A stretch of DNA of 51,535 nucleotides from a virus. The number at the start of each line of letters is the position of its first letter. The first letter of the stretch is position 1. Location of the stretch: positions 41,045 to 92,579 of IMG/VR virus record IMGVR_UViG_3300030451_005792. The stretch is one strand, 5' to 3'. The position numbers and the translations under genes were made by a program. A model generated the notes under the pieces. That model searched no databases and had not been told where the DNA came from. It saw only the letters and a list, made by a program, of their open reading frames with translations. Positions 1 to 7,839 of the stretch are shown here, piece after piece.

Positions 1-42
1 ACATATTGTGTGTGTTGTAGGATGAACTACGAAAGTATGTAA

Positions 43-666
43 TTATAATGATATCACCTTTTGTTTTGTAAGAAAATTATAAATATGTTGGTCTTTATCT
101 TCAATAGATAACGAGTGATTATCAATAATTAAATCAAAATTAGATTGGTCATAGTTGGCTTCATCTAGTGCAGTTTCACTAGCATGAGTTGACGAATACA
201 AACTCCTATCTAGTTTTATAACTAATCCACCTGCTTGTTTAACAGCTTCAACTTCATTAGGAAAACGACAGTCTGCAATCAAAGCTAACGGGAAATTTTC
301 TTTTTTGATTTTTCTAAGAGTAGCATCGGACCACACATTGTTTTGCATCCTTCTTAGCACATCAGTTCCCACATATTGCATCACCTCTCTCGCTGTCATT
401 TGTGCGTCAATACCCGGCCAAAAACAATTAACCAGTTCATTTTTATTTTCATCTGTACCATAACACTGCGCTTCGGTTAAACCTAATATGTCTATACATA
501 GCCTTTTTAATGGGTCAGCAAAGTTGTATGTTCTAACGACTTCGTAATAATCGCTTTGATCAATAACCATTCTATATTTATAGTAATCATCAGTAAAAAG
601 TCTAGAAGCAAATTGACATGCACTAGTTTTACCAGATTGTTTTTTACCAGCAAATGCAATAATCAT
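43..666 (-). CDS. Deoxynucleoside monophosphate kinase (T4 gp1-like)
   Basis: A P-loop kinase of 207 aa. Walker A GKKQSGKT lies at residues 7-14, followed by an ADPLKR segment and a late IADCRFPNEVEAV stretch typical of phage dNMP kinases. The family phosphorylates dNMPs to dNDPs and so feeds phage DNA synthesis in the cytoplasm. Length is close to that of T4 gp1 (241 aa) and smaller phage homologues. Its ATG overlaps the stop of the upstream primase gene by 4 bases, so the two are translationally coupled. It is the last gene of the replication block. The 42 bases beyond its stop show nothing I can call. Confidence 0.85.
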   Translation of the reverse strand: MIIAFAGKKQSGKTSACQFASRLFTDDYYKYRMVIDQSDYYEVVRTYNFADPLKRLCIDILGLTEAQCYGTDENKNELVNCFWPGIDAQMTAREVMQYVGTDVLRRMQNNVWSDATLRKIKKENFPLALIADCRFPNEVEAVKQAGGLVIKLDRSLYSSTHASETALDEANYDQSNFDLIIDNHSLSIEDKDQHIYNFLTKQKVISL

Positions 667-1811
667 GTTCTTTCCTTTATAAATTGTATAATTTGAGCAT
701 CAATTTCCTCACGAGTCATTTCTGCAATATCTGTTGCAGTAATTTGTGGCCTATATATTGTATAGGTGTTTTCACATTTTTGTTGTATCTCTTTAGCTGC
801 CTTATCTCCAGCTTCATCATTATCCATAATAAGAAATAATGTCATAGCTCCAGAAGAATCTAAAATTAGTTTCTGTCTGTCGCTTAAATTACAACCGAAA
901 ATTGCAACACTGTTATGAATATTGTTTTCTTCCAATTTCCATACGTTACCGGGACTTTCTACAAGTATTGCATAGTTGGTGTTATATATGTATTCTTTGG
1001 CATTCCAAAAATTATACAAATAATGTTGAGATTTAAAACCAAAGCTATGCTTCCATTTAGAGTATTGCCAGGAAATTTCTTTAGCAGGACACATCTCCTC
1101 TGGATCATGGTAAGATTGACAAATTTCACATTTATCAAATATACTTCTGCCAGTACAGCCTACTAAAAATTCTCCAGTGTCATCATATATTGGAACAACC
1201 ACTCTGTTATACATAGGCTTATCAGGATTGTTACAAAGTCCAACATCGTATTTAGTTAGGATGTCTTTTGAAAAACCCCTATCAATATAGTATTGAGAAG
1301 GTATCTCAATATTCTTGATGGCAGACTCTCTTGTAATTTTACTGTCTAATAGCTGCTTAGGATTAATTTTATCAATTATTCTAGCAAAATTATTTTTATC
1401 TTGAGCAACTTTACTTACTAATAAATCGCTACCACTAGAGCCTAGTAAATTTTTACAAAATTCTACAACCTCATTAAAGGAGCACATTTTATCTCCTTTT
1501 TCAGACCAACCATATTTTTGAGAGGATATAACACCTCTAATAAACCCTAAGATAGAACCTCTAAAACAATGCTCACATTGATGTGTTCTACATTTCCAAT
1601 TACCTCTATATGTATCTCCTTCGTAATACAAGTTTAAAGCAGAATCGTTATCACCACTATGAATAGGGCAAGACATAGTAATCATTTTACTATTGTCTCT
1701 ATAATCTTCTAAGCCCAAAGAATTCAATACGTCTTCTATATTATCACATAGCAAATCACAAAGATTTTTTAATTCTTGCTGATTATACGAATGGGATTTC
1801 GTCTTTATCAT
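663..1811 (-). CDS. DNA primase, zinc-finger plus TOPRIM
   Basis: A DnaG/gp61-type primase of 382 aa from the chosen start; an ATG nine codons upstream (1838) has no ribosome site. The N-terminus holds a zinc module: CPIH near residue 48, then CRTHQCEHC near 74. The TOPRIM domain carries the acidic residue in VESPGN (about 285) and MDNDEAGDKA (about 329-338). It should synthesise RNA primers for lagging strands with the helicase encoded just upstream, whose 3' end it overlaps by 29 bases. Odd feature: a second cysteine cluster (C-x8-C-x2-C-x9-C, about residues 219-241) is inserted ahead of the TOPRIM domain. Confidence 0.85.
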   Translation of the reverse strand: MIKTKSHSYNQQELKNLCDLLCDNIEDVLNSLGLEDYRDNSKMITMSCPIHSGDNDSALNLYYEGDTYRGNWKCRTHQCEHCFRGSILGFIRGVISSQKYGWSEKGDKMCSFNEVVEFCKNLLGSSGSDLLVSKVAQDKNNFARIIDKINPKQLLDSKITRESAIKNIEIPSQYYIDRGFSKDILTKYDVGLCNNPDKPMYNRVVVPIYDDTGEFLVGCTGRSIFDKCEICQSYHDPEEMCPAKEISWQYSKWKHSFGFKSQHYLYNFWNAKEYIYNTNYAILVESPGNVWKLEENNIHNSVAIFGCNLSDRQKLILDSSGAMTLFLIMDNDEAGDKAAKEIQQKCENTYTIYRPQITATDIAEMTREEIDAQIIQFIKERT

Positions 1812-3231
1812 TATCAACCACAAACCCTTCTGTATCATTTGAGTTATTATTAGCCAATTCTAATTTAGTTTTACCTTCGGTGATCTTTGCACACCAGCCT
1901 TTCATATTACAATTAATGTAATCGTTGTCATCCAAACCTCCGCCATGTCTACTAATAATAGGTATCAGTTTTCTATTACCAGCAGAAGGTCCATCTTCTG
2001 ATATTTCTTCATCACTTTTTCTTTTAAAAATTGTAAAGTTACTGCATAACCAAATAATTCTATCAGAACCACTAGCGGTATCTGTACTTTCTTTAGTTAT
2101 TCCATCACGATTTAATTGAATAAATGCAACTATAGGTATTTTGTATTTACTAGCAAAATTATGCAAACTAGTCATCATAAATCCTAAAAGTTGATACTCT
2201 TTCATATCGGCAGAAAGCCCTTGAGTATCCATTAATTTTAGATAGTCATAAAAAACTACGCAATCCTTCGCAGTCCCGTCATCGTTTAGACCTACTTCCT
2301 TTACTATCCATCTTTTCATAATAGATAACTGTTCGTCAAATGGTTTTCCTGCAATAGACTTATGATAAAAATTAGCATTTTTTAATTCGTCTGCTGCTTT
2401 ATTCACTTTTTGTATGGAGGCATGTGAATCTGCAAACTTGCCAGTTTCTATTTTGTTCATTTCTATTTCTGTCATCATAGCTATAAGTCTGTTCATATGA
2501 TCTTGCTTGGTCATTTCAGTGTCCATATTTAAAACCGGAATGCCTGACTTAGCTATATTTAAACCCATGTTATCTGACAATAAAGTTTTACCAGTTTTTG
2601 GTCTAGCAGCAATAACATTAATTGTGCTTTTTCGCAAACCTCCTCCAATTGATTGGTCGTATACTGGAAAGCCTGTAGGAATACCTACCTGATCTATAGG
2701 ATTTTCTTGTAATTCTTTTAAATAATCATCTAATCCTGTAGCCATTTGTTCTGGAGCAGTATCGTCGTTACTAATTAGGTTAGTAAAATCAAAAATCGGA
2801 TCTTCTGCTAAAGAAATAATATGCGAAACACTTTCCGAACCATTTATTCCATTGATATTTTTCTGAGCATTACTCAGTTGTTCTTTTAAAAGTCTTGCTA
2901 TTTTTAGTTTTGCTATTTTAGTAGCAAACTTTTTTACATTATCTAGATGTATAGGAAAATTTAAAACAGCTTGTAAATGGCTGAGTTCATCTTTTTTATT
3001 AAAAAAATCTTCATAGCCTAATTCTTTTGCTTTAGATAAAATAGATGCTATATCTATTGCTGTTACATTTTCTTCACAAAGGCTATGTAGACATTGGAAA
3101 ATTAATTTATTACTATCTATAGTAAAACACTCAGCGTCCATAATGTCCGCAATTTCCAAATATATACCATCTGCATATTTACACATGCCAGATAGTACTG
3201 CTCTTTCTGCTGCTGTGTCTTTTAACGACAT
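1783..3231 (-). CDS. Replicative DNA helicase, DnaB/gp41 family
   Basis: A 482-aa hexameric helicase that should unwind the phage fork and recruit the primase. The N-terminal half resembles DnaB NTD (AAERAVLSGMCKYADG at the start). The RecA-like core follows, with Walker A ARPKTGKT at about 209-216, a DTEM motif after strand 2 and a hydrophobic FYDYLKLMD Walker B region. The chosen ATG follows GGGGG at good spacing and sits two bases after the upstream stop; a nominal start at 3258 lies inside the neighbour. The C-terminal tail is acidic and asparagine-rich, as in many single-strand-binding or partner-docking tails. Confidence 0.88.
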   Translation of the reverse strand: MSLKDTAAERAVLSGMCKYADGIYLEIADIMDAECFTIDSNKLIFQCLHSLCEENVTAIDIASILSKAKELGYEDFFNKKDELSHLQAVLNFPIHLDNVKKFATKIAKLKIARLLKEQLSNAQKNINGINGSESVSHIISLAEDPIFDFTNLISNDDTAPEQMATGLDDYLKELQENPIDQVGIPTGFPVYDQSIGGGLRKSTINVIAARPKTGKTLLSDNMGLNIAKSGIPVLNMDTEMTKQDHMNRLIAMMTEIEMNKIETGKFADSHASIQKVNKAADELKNANFYHKSIAGKPFDEQLSIMKRWIVKEVGLNDDGTAKDCVVFYDYLKLMDTQGLSADMKEYQLLGFMMTSLHNFASKYKIPIVAFIQLNRDGITKESTDTASGSDRIIWLCSNFTIFKRKSDEEISEDGPSAGNRKLIPIISRHGGGLDDNDYINCNMKGWCAKITEGKTKLELANNNSNDTEGFVVDNDKDEIPFV

Positions 3232-3232
3232 A

Positions 3233-3622
3233 CTAACCCCCAAGCCTTGAGCAAGCATTGCATTTATAGCGAGAAGCTTCTGTAACTAATACAGGATTTA
3301 CTTTTTCTCTCTTACCACAACTACGACATGTAACATCAACACTATTGTACTTTCTGGTTCTTGGAGCAGGAGGTTTTACATTTAACTTTCTATCTATTTC
3401 TACATCTTCTTTGTGCATACCTCTAACATCCATACTCTCAAATTTATTTAGACTTGCTTTTTTTGTAGTTGTTGTACTCTTTTTCCTATTAGTTTTTGTT
3501 TTTTTACTAGTAGTTCTTTTTTTTCTAGTAGTCTTCTTAGGTGCTTCTTGGGGTTCGTCGTCATCAACCAAAGACCTTAAAAGATCTACGATTTGTTCTA
3601 TGGTTTCTTTTTTATTGCTCAT
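3233..3622 (-). CDS. Lysine-rich zinc-ribbon protein
   Basis: A 129-aa protein of unknown family. Residues about 25-55 are a run of Lys, Thr and Arg resembling histone tails or nucleic-acid-binding linkers. The C-terminus holds two CxxC knuckles (CRSCGK and CNACSR) that should form one zinc ribbon. It sits between the helicase gene and an unknown protein, overlapping the latter by 11 bases. I infer a DNA- or RNA-binding accessory of the replisome, for example a loader or single-strand-binding helper, but no motif proves it. Confidence 0.5.
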   Translation of the reverse strand: MSNKKETIEQIVDLLRSLVDDDEPQEAPKKTTRKKRTTSKKTKTNRKKSTTTTKKASLNKFESMDVRGMHKEDVEIDRKLNVKPPAPRTRKYNSVDVTCRSCGKREKVNPVLVTEASRYKCNACSRLGG

Positions 3623-4094
3623 GTTTCAATTTACTCCTCTGAATATTCAGCAAGATATCTGATAGGTTTTTGATACTATTTGCTATATACTGCAATCTGT
3701 CAGATCTCATCTTAGCGTATTTTTTAATTTTGTTCAATGAATTTGCGCTGTCATTATGCTTTATTGCTTGTGTTGATTTTTCAATATAGCCATACCCTTT
3801 GTATGTATTGAGTTCATCTGCAATAACTTCTTTAATATTCTCTTCAGCCCAATTACATCTTGCTAATTCTCTATTTATACTTCGTTGAATATGAAAACTA
3901 AACTGACCTAATCTATATGCTATTTCGCCACAATCTTGTGGTGTCATAGTTTCTAAAACTTTTCTGTCCATTGAAAAATAGTGTTCAAGTTCATCGTTAG
4001 AAAATTGCTGTCCTTGATAAACAGGAAGACCAATACCTTTTTCGTATTCATCTAAAACGCTATCCCATTCTTTAACTTTTTCTTTAGTATTCAT
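3612..4094 (-). CDS. Unknown protein in recombination block, possible UvsY-like mediator
   Basis: A 160-aa, mostly helical, soluble protein with no recognised catalytic motif. Its C-terminal third (about 120-150) reads as a long amphipathic helix with Arg, Asp, Leu and Ile spacing. That, its size and its place two genes from the RecA-like recombinase recall UvsY, the T4 mediator that loads UvsX on gp32-coated DNA. The similarity is one of pattern and context only. It overlaps both neighbours by about 11 bases. Confidence 0.35.
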   Translation of the reverse strand: MNTKEKVKEWDSVLDEYEKGIGLPVYQGQQFSNDELEHYFSMDRKVLETMTPQDCGEIAYRLGQFSFHIQRSINRELARCNWAEENIKEVIADELNTYKGYGYIEKSTQAIKHNDSANSLNKIKKYAKMRSDRLQYIANSIKNLSDILLNIQRSKLKHEQ

Positions 4095-4491
4095 CTATTC
4101 TTTTTGTCCAATCGTCTAAATTTTCATTATAAGGTAGTTCAACATATGTAATATTATTTTGCTCACACCATTCTTTTTTTTCGTTATCTCTTTTCTTCGC
4201 CTTCAAAAAATTTAATTTAGTAGTATGATAAAAAGGAATAAACTTATAATGTTGTTCCCCATGCACTTCGACACAAGTTTTTATGAGAGGTAAATAAAAA
4301 TCCAAATACAGAACTTCTTTGGACCTAACTGGTATAGATACTTCTTCTAAAATTTGAAGGGTAGGAAATAGTTCATGTAATAATTGTCTAGCACGAATAT
4401 GATGTGTAGATTTATTAGTAGCTGTAGCCTTAGAGATATATCCCTTTAGACTCCATTGTTTAGTATTATTATCTAAATCTATGATATTCAT
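4084..4491 (-). CDS. PD-(D/E)XK-type endonuclease (Vsr/DUF559-like)
   Basis: A 135-aa putative nuclease. YLDFYLP followed by VEVHGEQHY is the hallmark pair of the Vsr/DUF559-like branch of the PD-(D/E)XK fold: the first Asp and the E-x-H/Q triad bind metal. A late KRDNEKKEWCEQNN stretch and a VELPYNE strand complete the usual pattern. It lies directly beside the UvsX-like gene, ending at its stop. I infer a role in phage recombination or branch resolution rather than mismatch nicking. Confidence 0.6.
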   Translation of the reverse strand: MNIIDLDNNTKQWSLKGYISKATATNKSTHHIRARQLLHELFPTLQILEEVSIPVRSKEVLYLDFYLPLIKTCVEVHGEQHYKFIPFYHTTKLNFLKAKKRDNEKKEWCEQNNITYVELPYNENLDDWTKRIDEY

Positions 4492-5558
4492 TATATTCCT
4501 AACGCATCACTGACTTCTGATACTAAATTGTCATAAACTTCAGGATTGTGTACTATGAAATCTCTAGCCTTTTCAGAACCTTGAAACTTAGGTGTTTCGT
4601 CCACACTAGTAAAAGTATACCAAGCACCACCTTTACTAATAATGCCAATGTCTACTGCAAGATTAAATAGTTCCATATATTTATCAATACCTTCACCATA
4701 TCTAATATAGCTTGTAGTGGTTGCTCCCGGAGGACCTAAAGCAGAACATACTACTTGCCATTCTACCTCTTGTCCAATTTGATTATTCTCTTTTCCTAAG
4801 AGCCAAGGACTAAATCTTTTGGCTCGCAATTTAATATCTGTTTGATATGCAATAGCTTGTCCAGATTTTTCTTTAAACTCTGCACCATACCCTGTAGGAT
4901 TTCCCATTAGATGAGTAATACCTATCACAATATTTTTATTAACAGGAATAACATTTGCAACTTTCCTACAAAATTTTGCTAATAACTTTGCTCCATCTGC
5001 TCTTTGCATTTTATTCATATCTGACGTAATTTCTGCTTCAGTACATAGTGCAGAATAGGAATCTATAATTACAATACTTCCCGGTTCTTGGTTAATAATT
5101 CTTTCTGCAATCTGAAGATATTCTTCTGCATGTAAAATCTTACCTTGAGTAGAGCCTATTAAAGTAAACCTATTCAAGTCCAAACCCTTAATGCCTTCTA
5201 TATCTCTTTTCTTTAGTCTTCCTTCTATATTTAAATAGTATACATGTCTTGGTTTTTCTAGATTGCCTTGATACTTAGGGTCTAATGCGGTAGCGGCCAA
5301 ACTTAATGATGTAACAGTTTTACCACACTTAGGCTGTCCTGTCAATACCACAAAACTACCTTCTGGAACACCTCCGTTTAGTATCATGTCTAATGATGGA
5401 CTTAAAGGAATAACAATAGTTTGCTTTTCCTTAATAGAACTACCAGACATTAAAATATCTTCACCAAATGTTTTCTTTAAATCTGTAGCTAAAGCAGTAT
5501 TGATAGAGGGAACTGACAGTGCTGTTGATTTTTTAGTGCTAAGTGCTTTACTCGCCAT
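4491..5558 (-). CDS. uvsX: RecA/UvsX-type recombinase
   Basis: A 355-aa strand-exchange ATPase. Walker A GQPKCGKT is at 74-81, a Walker B-like hydrophobic strand IVIIDSYSAL follows, then GITHLMGNPTGYGAEFKEKSG, which matches the L2-loop region of RecA/RadA proteins. It should form filaments on ssDNA to drive recombination-dependent replication. Length matches RecA (about 350) and is slightly below T4 UvsX (391). The start follows AAAGGA at 8 bases, inside the tail of the upstream gene. The neighbouring nuclease and possible mediator make up a recombination cassette. Confidence 0.85.
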   Translation of the reverse strand: MASKALSTKKSTALSVPSINTALATDLKKTFGEDILMSGSSIKEKQTIVIPLSPSLDMILNGGVPEGSFVVLTGQPKCGKTVTSLSLAATALDPKYQGNLEKPRHVYYLNIEGRLKKRDIEGIKGLDLNRFTLIGSTQGKILHAEEYLQIAERIINQEPGSIVIIDSYSALCTEAEITSDMNKMQRADGAKLLAKFCRKVANVIPVNKNIVIGITHLMGNPTGYGAEFKEKSGQAIAYQTDIKLRAKRFSPWLLGKENNQIGQEVEWQVVCSALGPPGATTTSYIRYGEGIDKYMELFNLAVDIGIISKGGAWYTFTSVDETPKFQGSEKARDFIVHNPEVYDNLVSEVSDALGI

Positions 5559-5973
5559 TATCTAAGTCCTTTATTTTAGAAATAATACTTTTTTTATTTT
5601 TGTTGGTAGCAAATTTTTTGATAGTTTTTCGTTCATAGCTATTGTTTAAATCTGTATTTTCTATTGATAGCTTGTCTTCTTCACTCTCTATTATAGCAAT
5701 AAGATGTGGAGCCCTCAAGGAATAAATTCTAGAACTTTTCGGATTATTTAAAGCTCTGATGATAGCTTTAGAATTATACTTTTTAAGTAATTTATTTGCA
5801 GTTCCTATTTGATTTCTGTAATAAGCTGACCATGTTTTATGAGTCCAGAATCTATAATGTAAATCTAGCTTATTTTTTTTAGCATAATGTTCACATATAA
5901 TCTCAGTAATATATTGTGCAGCAGTTACTTCTTTATCATTAGAATATTTTGAAATATATTTTTGCTGTTTCAT
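5548..5973 (-). CDS. Hypothetical basic protein upstream of recombinase
   Basis: 141 aa, not recognised. The first 90 residues are rich in aromatic and basic residues (CEHYAKKNKL, RFWTHKTWSAYYRNQ) and look like a compact helical nucleic-acid-binding domain. The rest is a charged Lys/Ser/Asn tail. It overlaps the recombinase start and the stop of the upstream HTH gene, so it is cotranslated with both. A helicase-loader role is conceivable from position, but nothing in the sequence decides it. Confidence 0.4.
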   Translation of the reverse strand: MKQQKYISKYSNDKEVTAAQYITEIICEHYAKKNKLDLHYRFWTHKTWSAYYRNQIGTANKLLKKYNSKAIIRALNNPKSSRIYSLRAPHLIAIIESEEDKLSIENTDLNNSYERKTIKKFATNKNKKSIISKIKDLDNGE

Positions 5974-6302
5974 TCTGTGATTTTAAAAATGTTTTTATTA
6001 TGCTTATGTTCTGTAAATACTGGATGTTTCTTATTTGCGTCGTTTACTTCTGATGCTTCCTTAGTCATAACAGCGACTTGATTATTATTCTTGCTGTTGG
6101 TATGTCTGATCATTAAATCCTTAGAACTTACTGGGCCAGATTTAACGTCTGTTGTTTTCTCTTTTGTCGCTACAGAATTTTTAGCTACAAAATTGCTGAC
6201 TGTTTTTTCCGGAAGCTTTAATTCTTTAACAATTTCTGGTACAGACTTATCATTGTGAATTAGCCACTGAATTGCATATTTTTGTGTTTTATTTAATCTC
6301 AT
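5970..6302 (-). CDS. Small helix-turn-helix protein
   Basis: 110 aa. Residues about 3-40 form a clear HTH of the homeodomain-like/Sigma70-r4-like type (KTQKYAIQWLIHNDKSVPEI, then LPEKTVSNFV), where a turn separates two short helices. The remainder is low-complexity and polar. Likely a DNA-binding regulator or terminase-small-subunit-like module. No terminase large subunit lies in this window, so regulation is the more cautious reading. ATGA-type coupling links it to the genes on both sides. Confidence 0.5.
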   Translation of the reverse strand: MRLNKTQKYAIQWLIHNDKSVPEIVKELKLPEKTVSNFVAKNSVATKEKTTDVKSGPVSSKDLMIRHTNSKNNNQVAVMTKEASEVNDANKKHPVFTEHKHNKNIFKITE

Positions 6303-6685
6303 GATAGTTCCCTGTTAGTATTGTTAAGCCATGCAATATTTTTGGTCCTCAAAAAAGATAGATAAAGTTCAAAAACTCTTTGATTAACTTTTTTATAGTT
6401 AAATTCATTTTTACCTATTTTAGACAAGACTTTATTATGTTGACCTTCTGAAAACAAACCAATAGGATTATGTGCTCTATTATCTAATCCTACTTTAATA
6501 AAAAACTTACCACCCACTGTCTTTGCAAAAGTATTATCCTGTTCTTCGTTTTGTCTTGTATTACCTTCGTCATCAATATAGTCTTGATTCCCTACAGCAG
6601 TATAATACATACCTTCTTTTTGTTTGTTTGCAGACTCATTGTCTTTTGTTTTATTTACAATAAATTGGTCAAAATTATCAGTCAT
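6299..6685 (-). CDS. Hypothetical phage protein
   Basis: 128 aa from the preferred ATG, which has GGAG six bases upstream and begins two bases after the upstream stop; an in-frame ATG at 6697 lacks a site. The protein is polar, with a middle segment KTVGGKFFIKVG and a tail ending in a conserved-looking FLRTKNIAWLNNTNRE. No family is recognised. The run of small replication-block genes around it suggests a housekeeping phage function. Confidence 0.4.
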   Translation of the reverse strand: MTDNFDQFIVNKTKDNESANKQKEGMYYTAVGNQDYIDDEGNTRQNEEQDNTFAKTVGGKFFIKVGLDNRAHNPIGLFSEGQHNKVLSKIGKNEFNYKKVNQRVFELYLSFLRTKNIAWLNNTNRELS

Positions 6686-6687
6686 AA

Positions 6688-7029
6688 TTATCTCCACTTA
6701 ATTTTCTTTTGAGGTTTTTTTATTCTCGACATACCTTTTGGTAATTCTTTAGCCAAATCCTGATCTTTATATTCATTATGCTTTTTATCTAATGCAATCT
6801 TTTGGTCATCTGATAAATTGTCTCTGTTTCTATTCGCTAAATCTCCAATGGTTTTGAGTTCACTATCAGCTTTTTTAACAGATGCAGACTGTGTTAAGAT
6901 ATCATCGTAATCTCTTTGACAGGTTTTCTTGCAGTCTGGACATCTCACTCTTTCTTTATACTTGCTAATATAAAAAAACTTTTCGAAAGTTATATCGCAC
7001 TTAGGACAAAAATAACTATAATTAGGCAT
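6688..7029 (-). CDS. FmdB-like zinc-ribbon protein
   Basis: 113 aa. The N-terminus MPNYSYFCPKCDITFEKFF followed by RCPDCKKTCQRDYDD is the FmdB/CxxC_CxxC_SSSS zinc ribbon (two CxxC knuckles about 25 residues apart). Proteins of this family are proposed regulators, with uncertain biochemistry. The C-terminal half is a Lys-rich helix. The gene is the first of a run and has its own promoter 43-71 bases upstream (7072-7100), with GGGAGAT before the ATG. Confidence 0.65.
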   Translation of the reverse strand: MPNYSYFCPKCDITFEKFFYISKYKERVRCPDCKKTCQRDYDDILTQSASVKKADSELKTIGDLANRNRDNLSDDQKIALDKKHNEYKDQDLAKELPKGMSRIKKPQKKIKWR

Positions 7030-7071
7030 CAGATATAATATCTCCCATTTCTCAGTATCCTTTGGTCTACT

Positions 7072-7100
7072 ATAGTATGCAGCTGATAGGCGAATGGCAA
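7072..7100 (-). promoter_or_regulatory. Sigma70-type promoter for the replication block
   Basis: On the minus strand TTGCCA (7095-7100) and TACTAT (7072-7077) are separated by exactly 17 bases, in the 75-base gap between phoH and the FmdB-like gene. It would drive the run from the FmdB-like gene through helicase and primase. Seen in sequence; activity is inferred. Confidence 0.6.
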
Positions 7101-7104
7101 GGGT

Positions 7105-7815
7105 TCATTTTAATTTATTAACAATCTCAGCTATAATAGGATTTCTGACAATATCAATAGGTTCTAGATATGAAAAACCTATATTATATGTATCTTGTAA
7201 TCTATCTATTATAGTTTTAAAACCACCTTGTTTTCTAAATTCTAGATCAGACTGTTCTACATCTCCGGTTAAGACCATTTTACTATCCATGCCGATACGT
7301 GTCAATAGCATTTTTAATTGATCGTAAGAAGCATTTTGGCATTCATCAGCAACAATAAAAGAGTTATGAAAACTTCTACCCCTCATAAGACCTAGAGGTA
7401 CAATTTCTACTTGACGAGTATGAACTAATTTACTATAATGTTCTTTTTTTAGAAAGTAATTAATTTCATCAAATAATGGTAATAGATAAGGGTGTAATTT
7501 TTCTTCTGCTGTTCCCGGTAAAAAACCTAGTTTTTCTCCAGCCTCTACAACAGGTCTAGTAATTACTACTTTTTCTACCTTTCCATGTACTAAATGTTCA
7601 AAGGCCATACCTACAGCGATATGAGTTTTACCACTTCCAGCAACACCTTGACAGAAAGTGATCGTATTTTCTGCAACAGTTCTAATATAGTCTTTTTGAT
7701 TGTGGCTTCTAGGCTTTAGTCTATTTTTAAAACCAACACCCACATCTTCTATATTATCAACACTATGCTTATCTCCTTGTAAATGTATAGTTCCTTTTTT
7801 ATTTTTTTTTCTCAA
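7105..7815 (-). CDS. phoH: PhoH-family ATPase
   Basis: 236 aa. Walker A GVAGSGKT at 57-64, Walker B VADECQN at about 155-161, a VITRPVVEAGEKLGFLPG block and the sensor LTGDVEQSDL are diagnostic of PhoH. The family is a P-loop ATPase with RNA-helicase-like features, common in marine phages; its role in infection is unsettled. The reading frame opens with TTG, preceded by AAAGGGG at 7 bases, which I accept as a true TTG start because no ATG occurs before the conserved core. Confidence 0.88.
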   Translation of the reverse strand: MRKKNKKGTIHLQGDKHSVDNIEDVGVGFKNRLKPRSHNQKDYIRTVAENTITFCQGVAGSGKTHIAVGMAFEHLVHGKVEKVVITRPVVEAGEKLGFLPGTAEEKLHPYLLPLFDEINYFLKKEHYSKLVHTRQVEIVPLGLMRGRSFHNSFIVADECQNASYDQLKMLLTRIGMDSKMVLTGDVEQSDLEFRKQGGFKTIIDRLQDTYNIGFSYLEPIDIVRNPIIAEIVNKLK

Positions 7816-7839
7816 AATTATACCCCTTTAGGATAAAGA

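Noticed and set aside
915-1166. Plus-strand reading frame inside the primase gene
   Set aside because: No ribosome site and no motif; it is antisense to a clear primase, as are the other plus-strand frames in the window (e.g. 3345-3662, 12819-13085, 48473-48820).
3612-4094. Firm naming of this gene as uvsY
   Set aside because: Only size, helix pattern and location agree; no diagnostic residues are visible, so it stays an unknown with a possible role.
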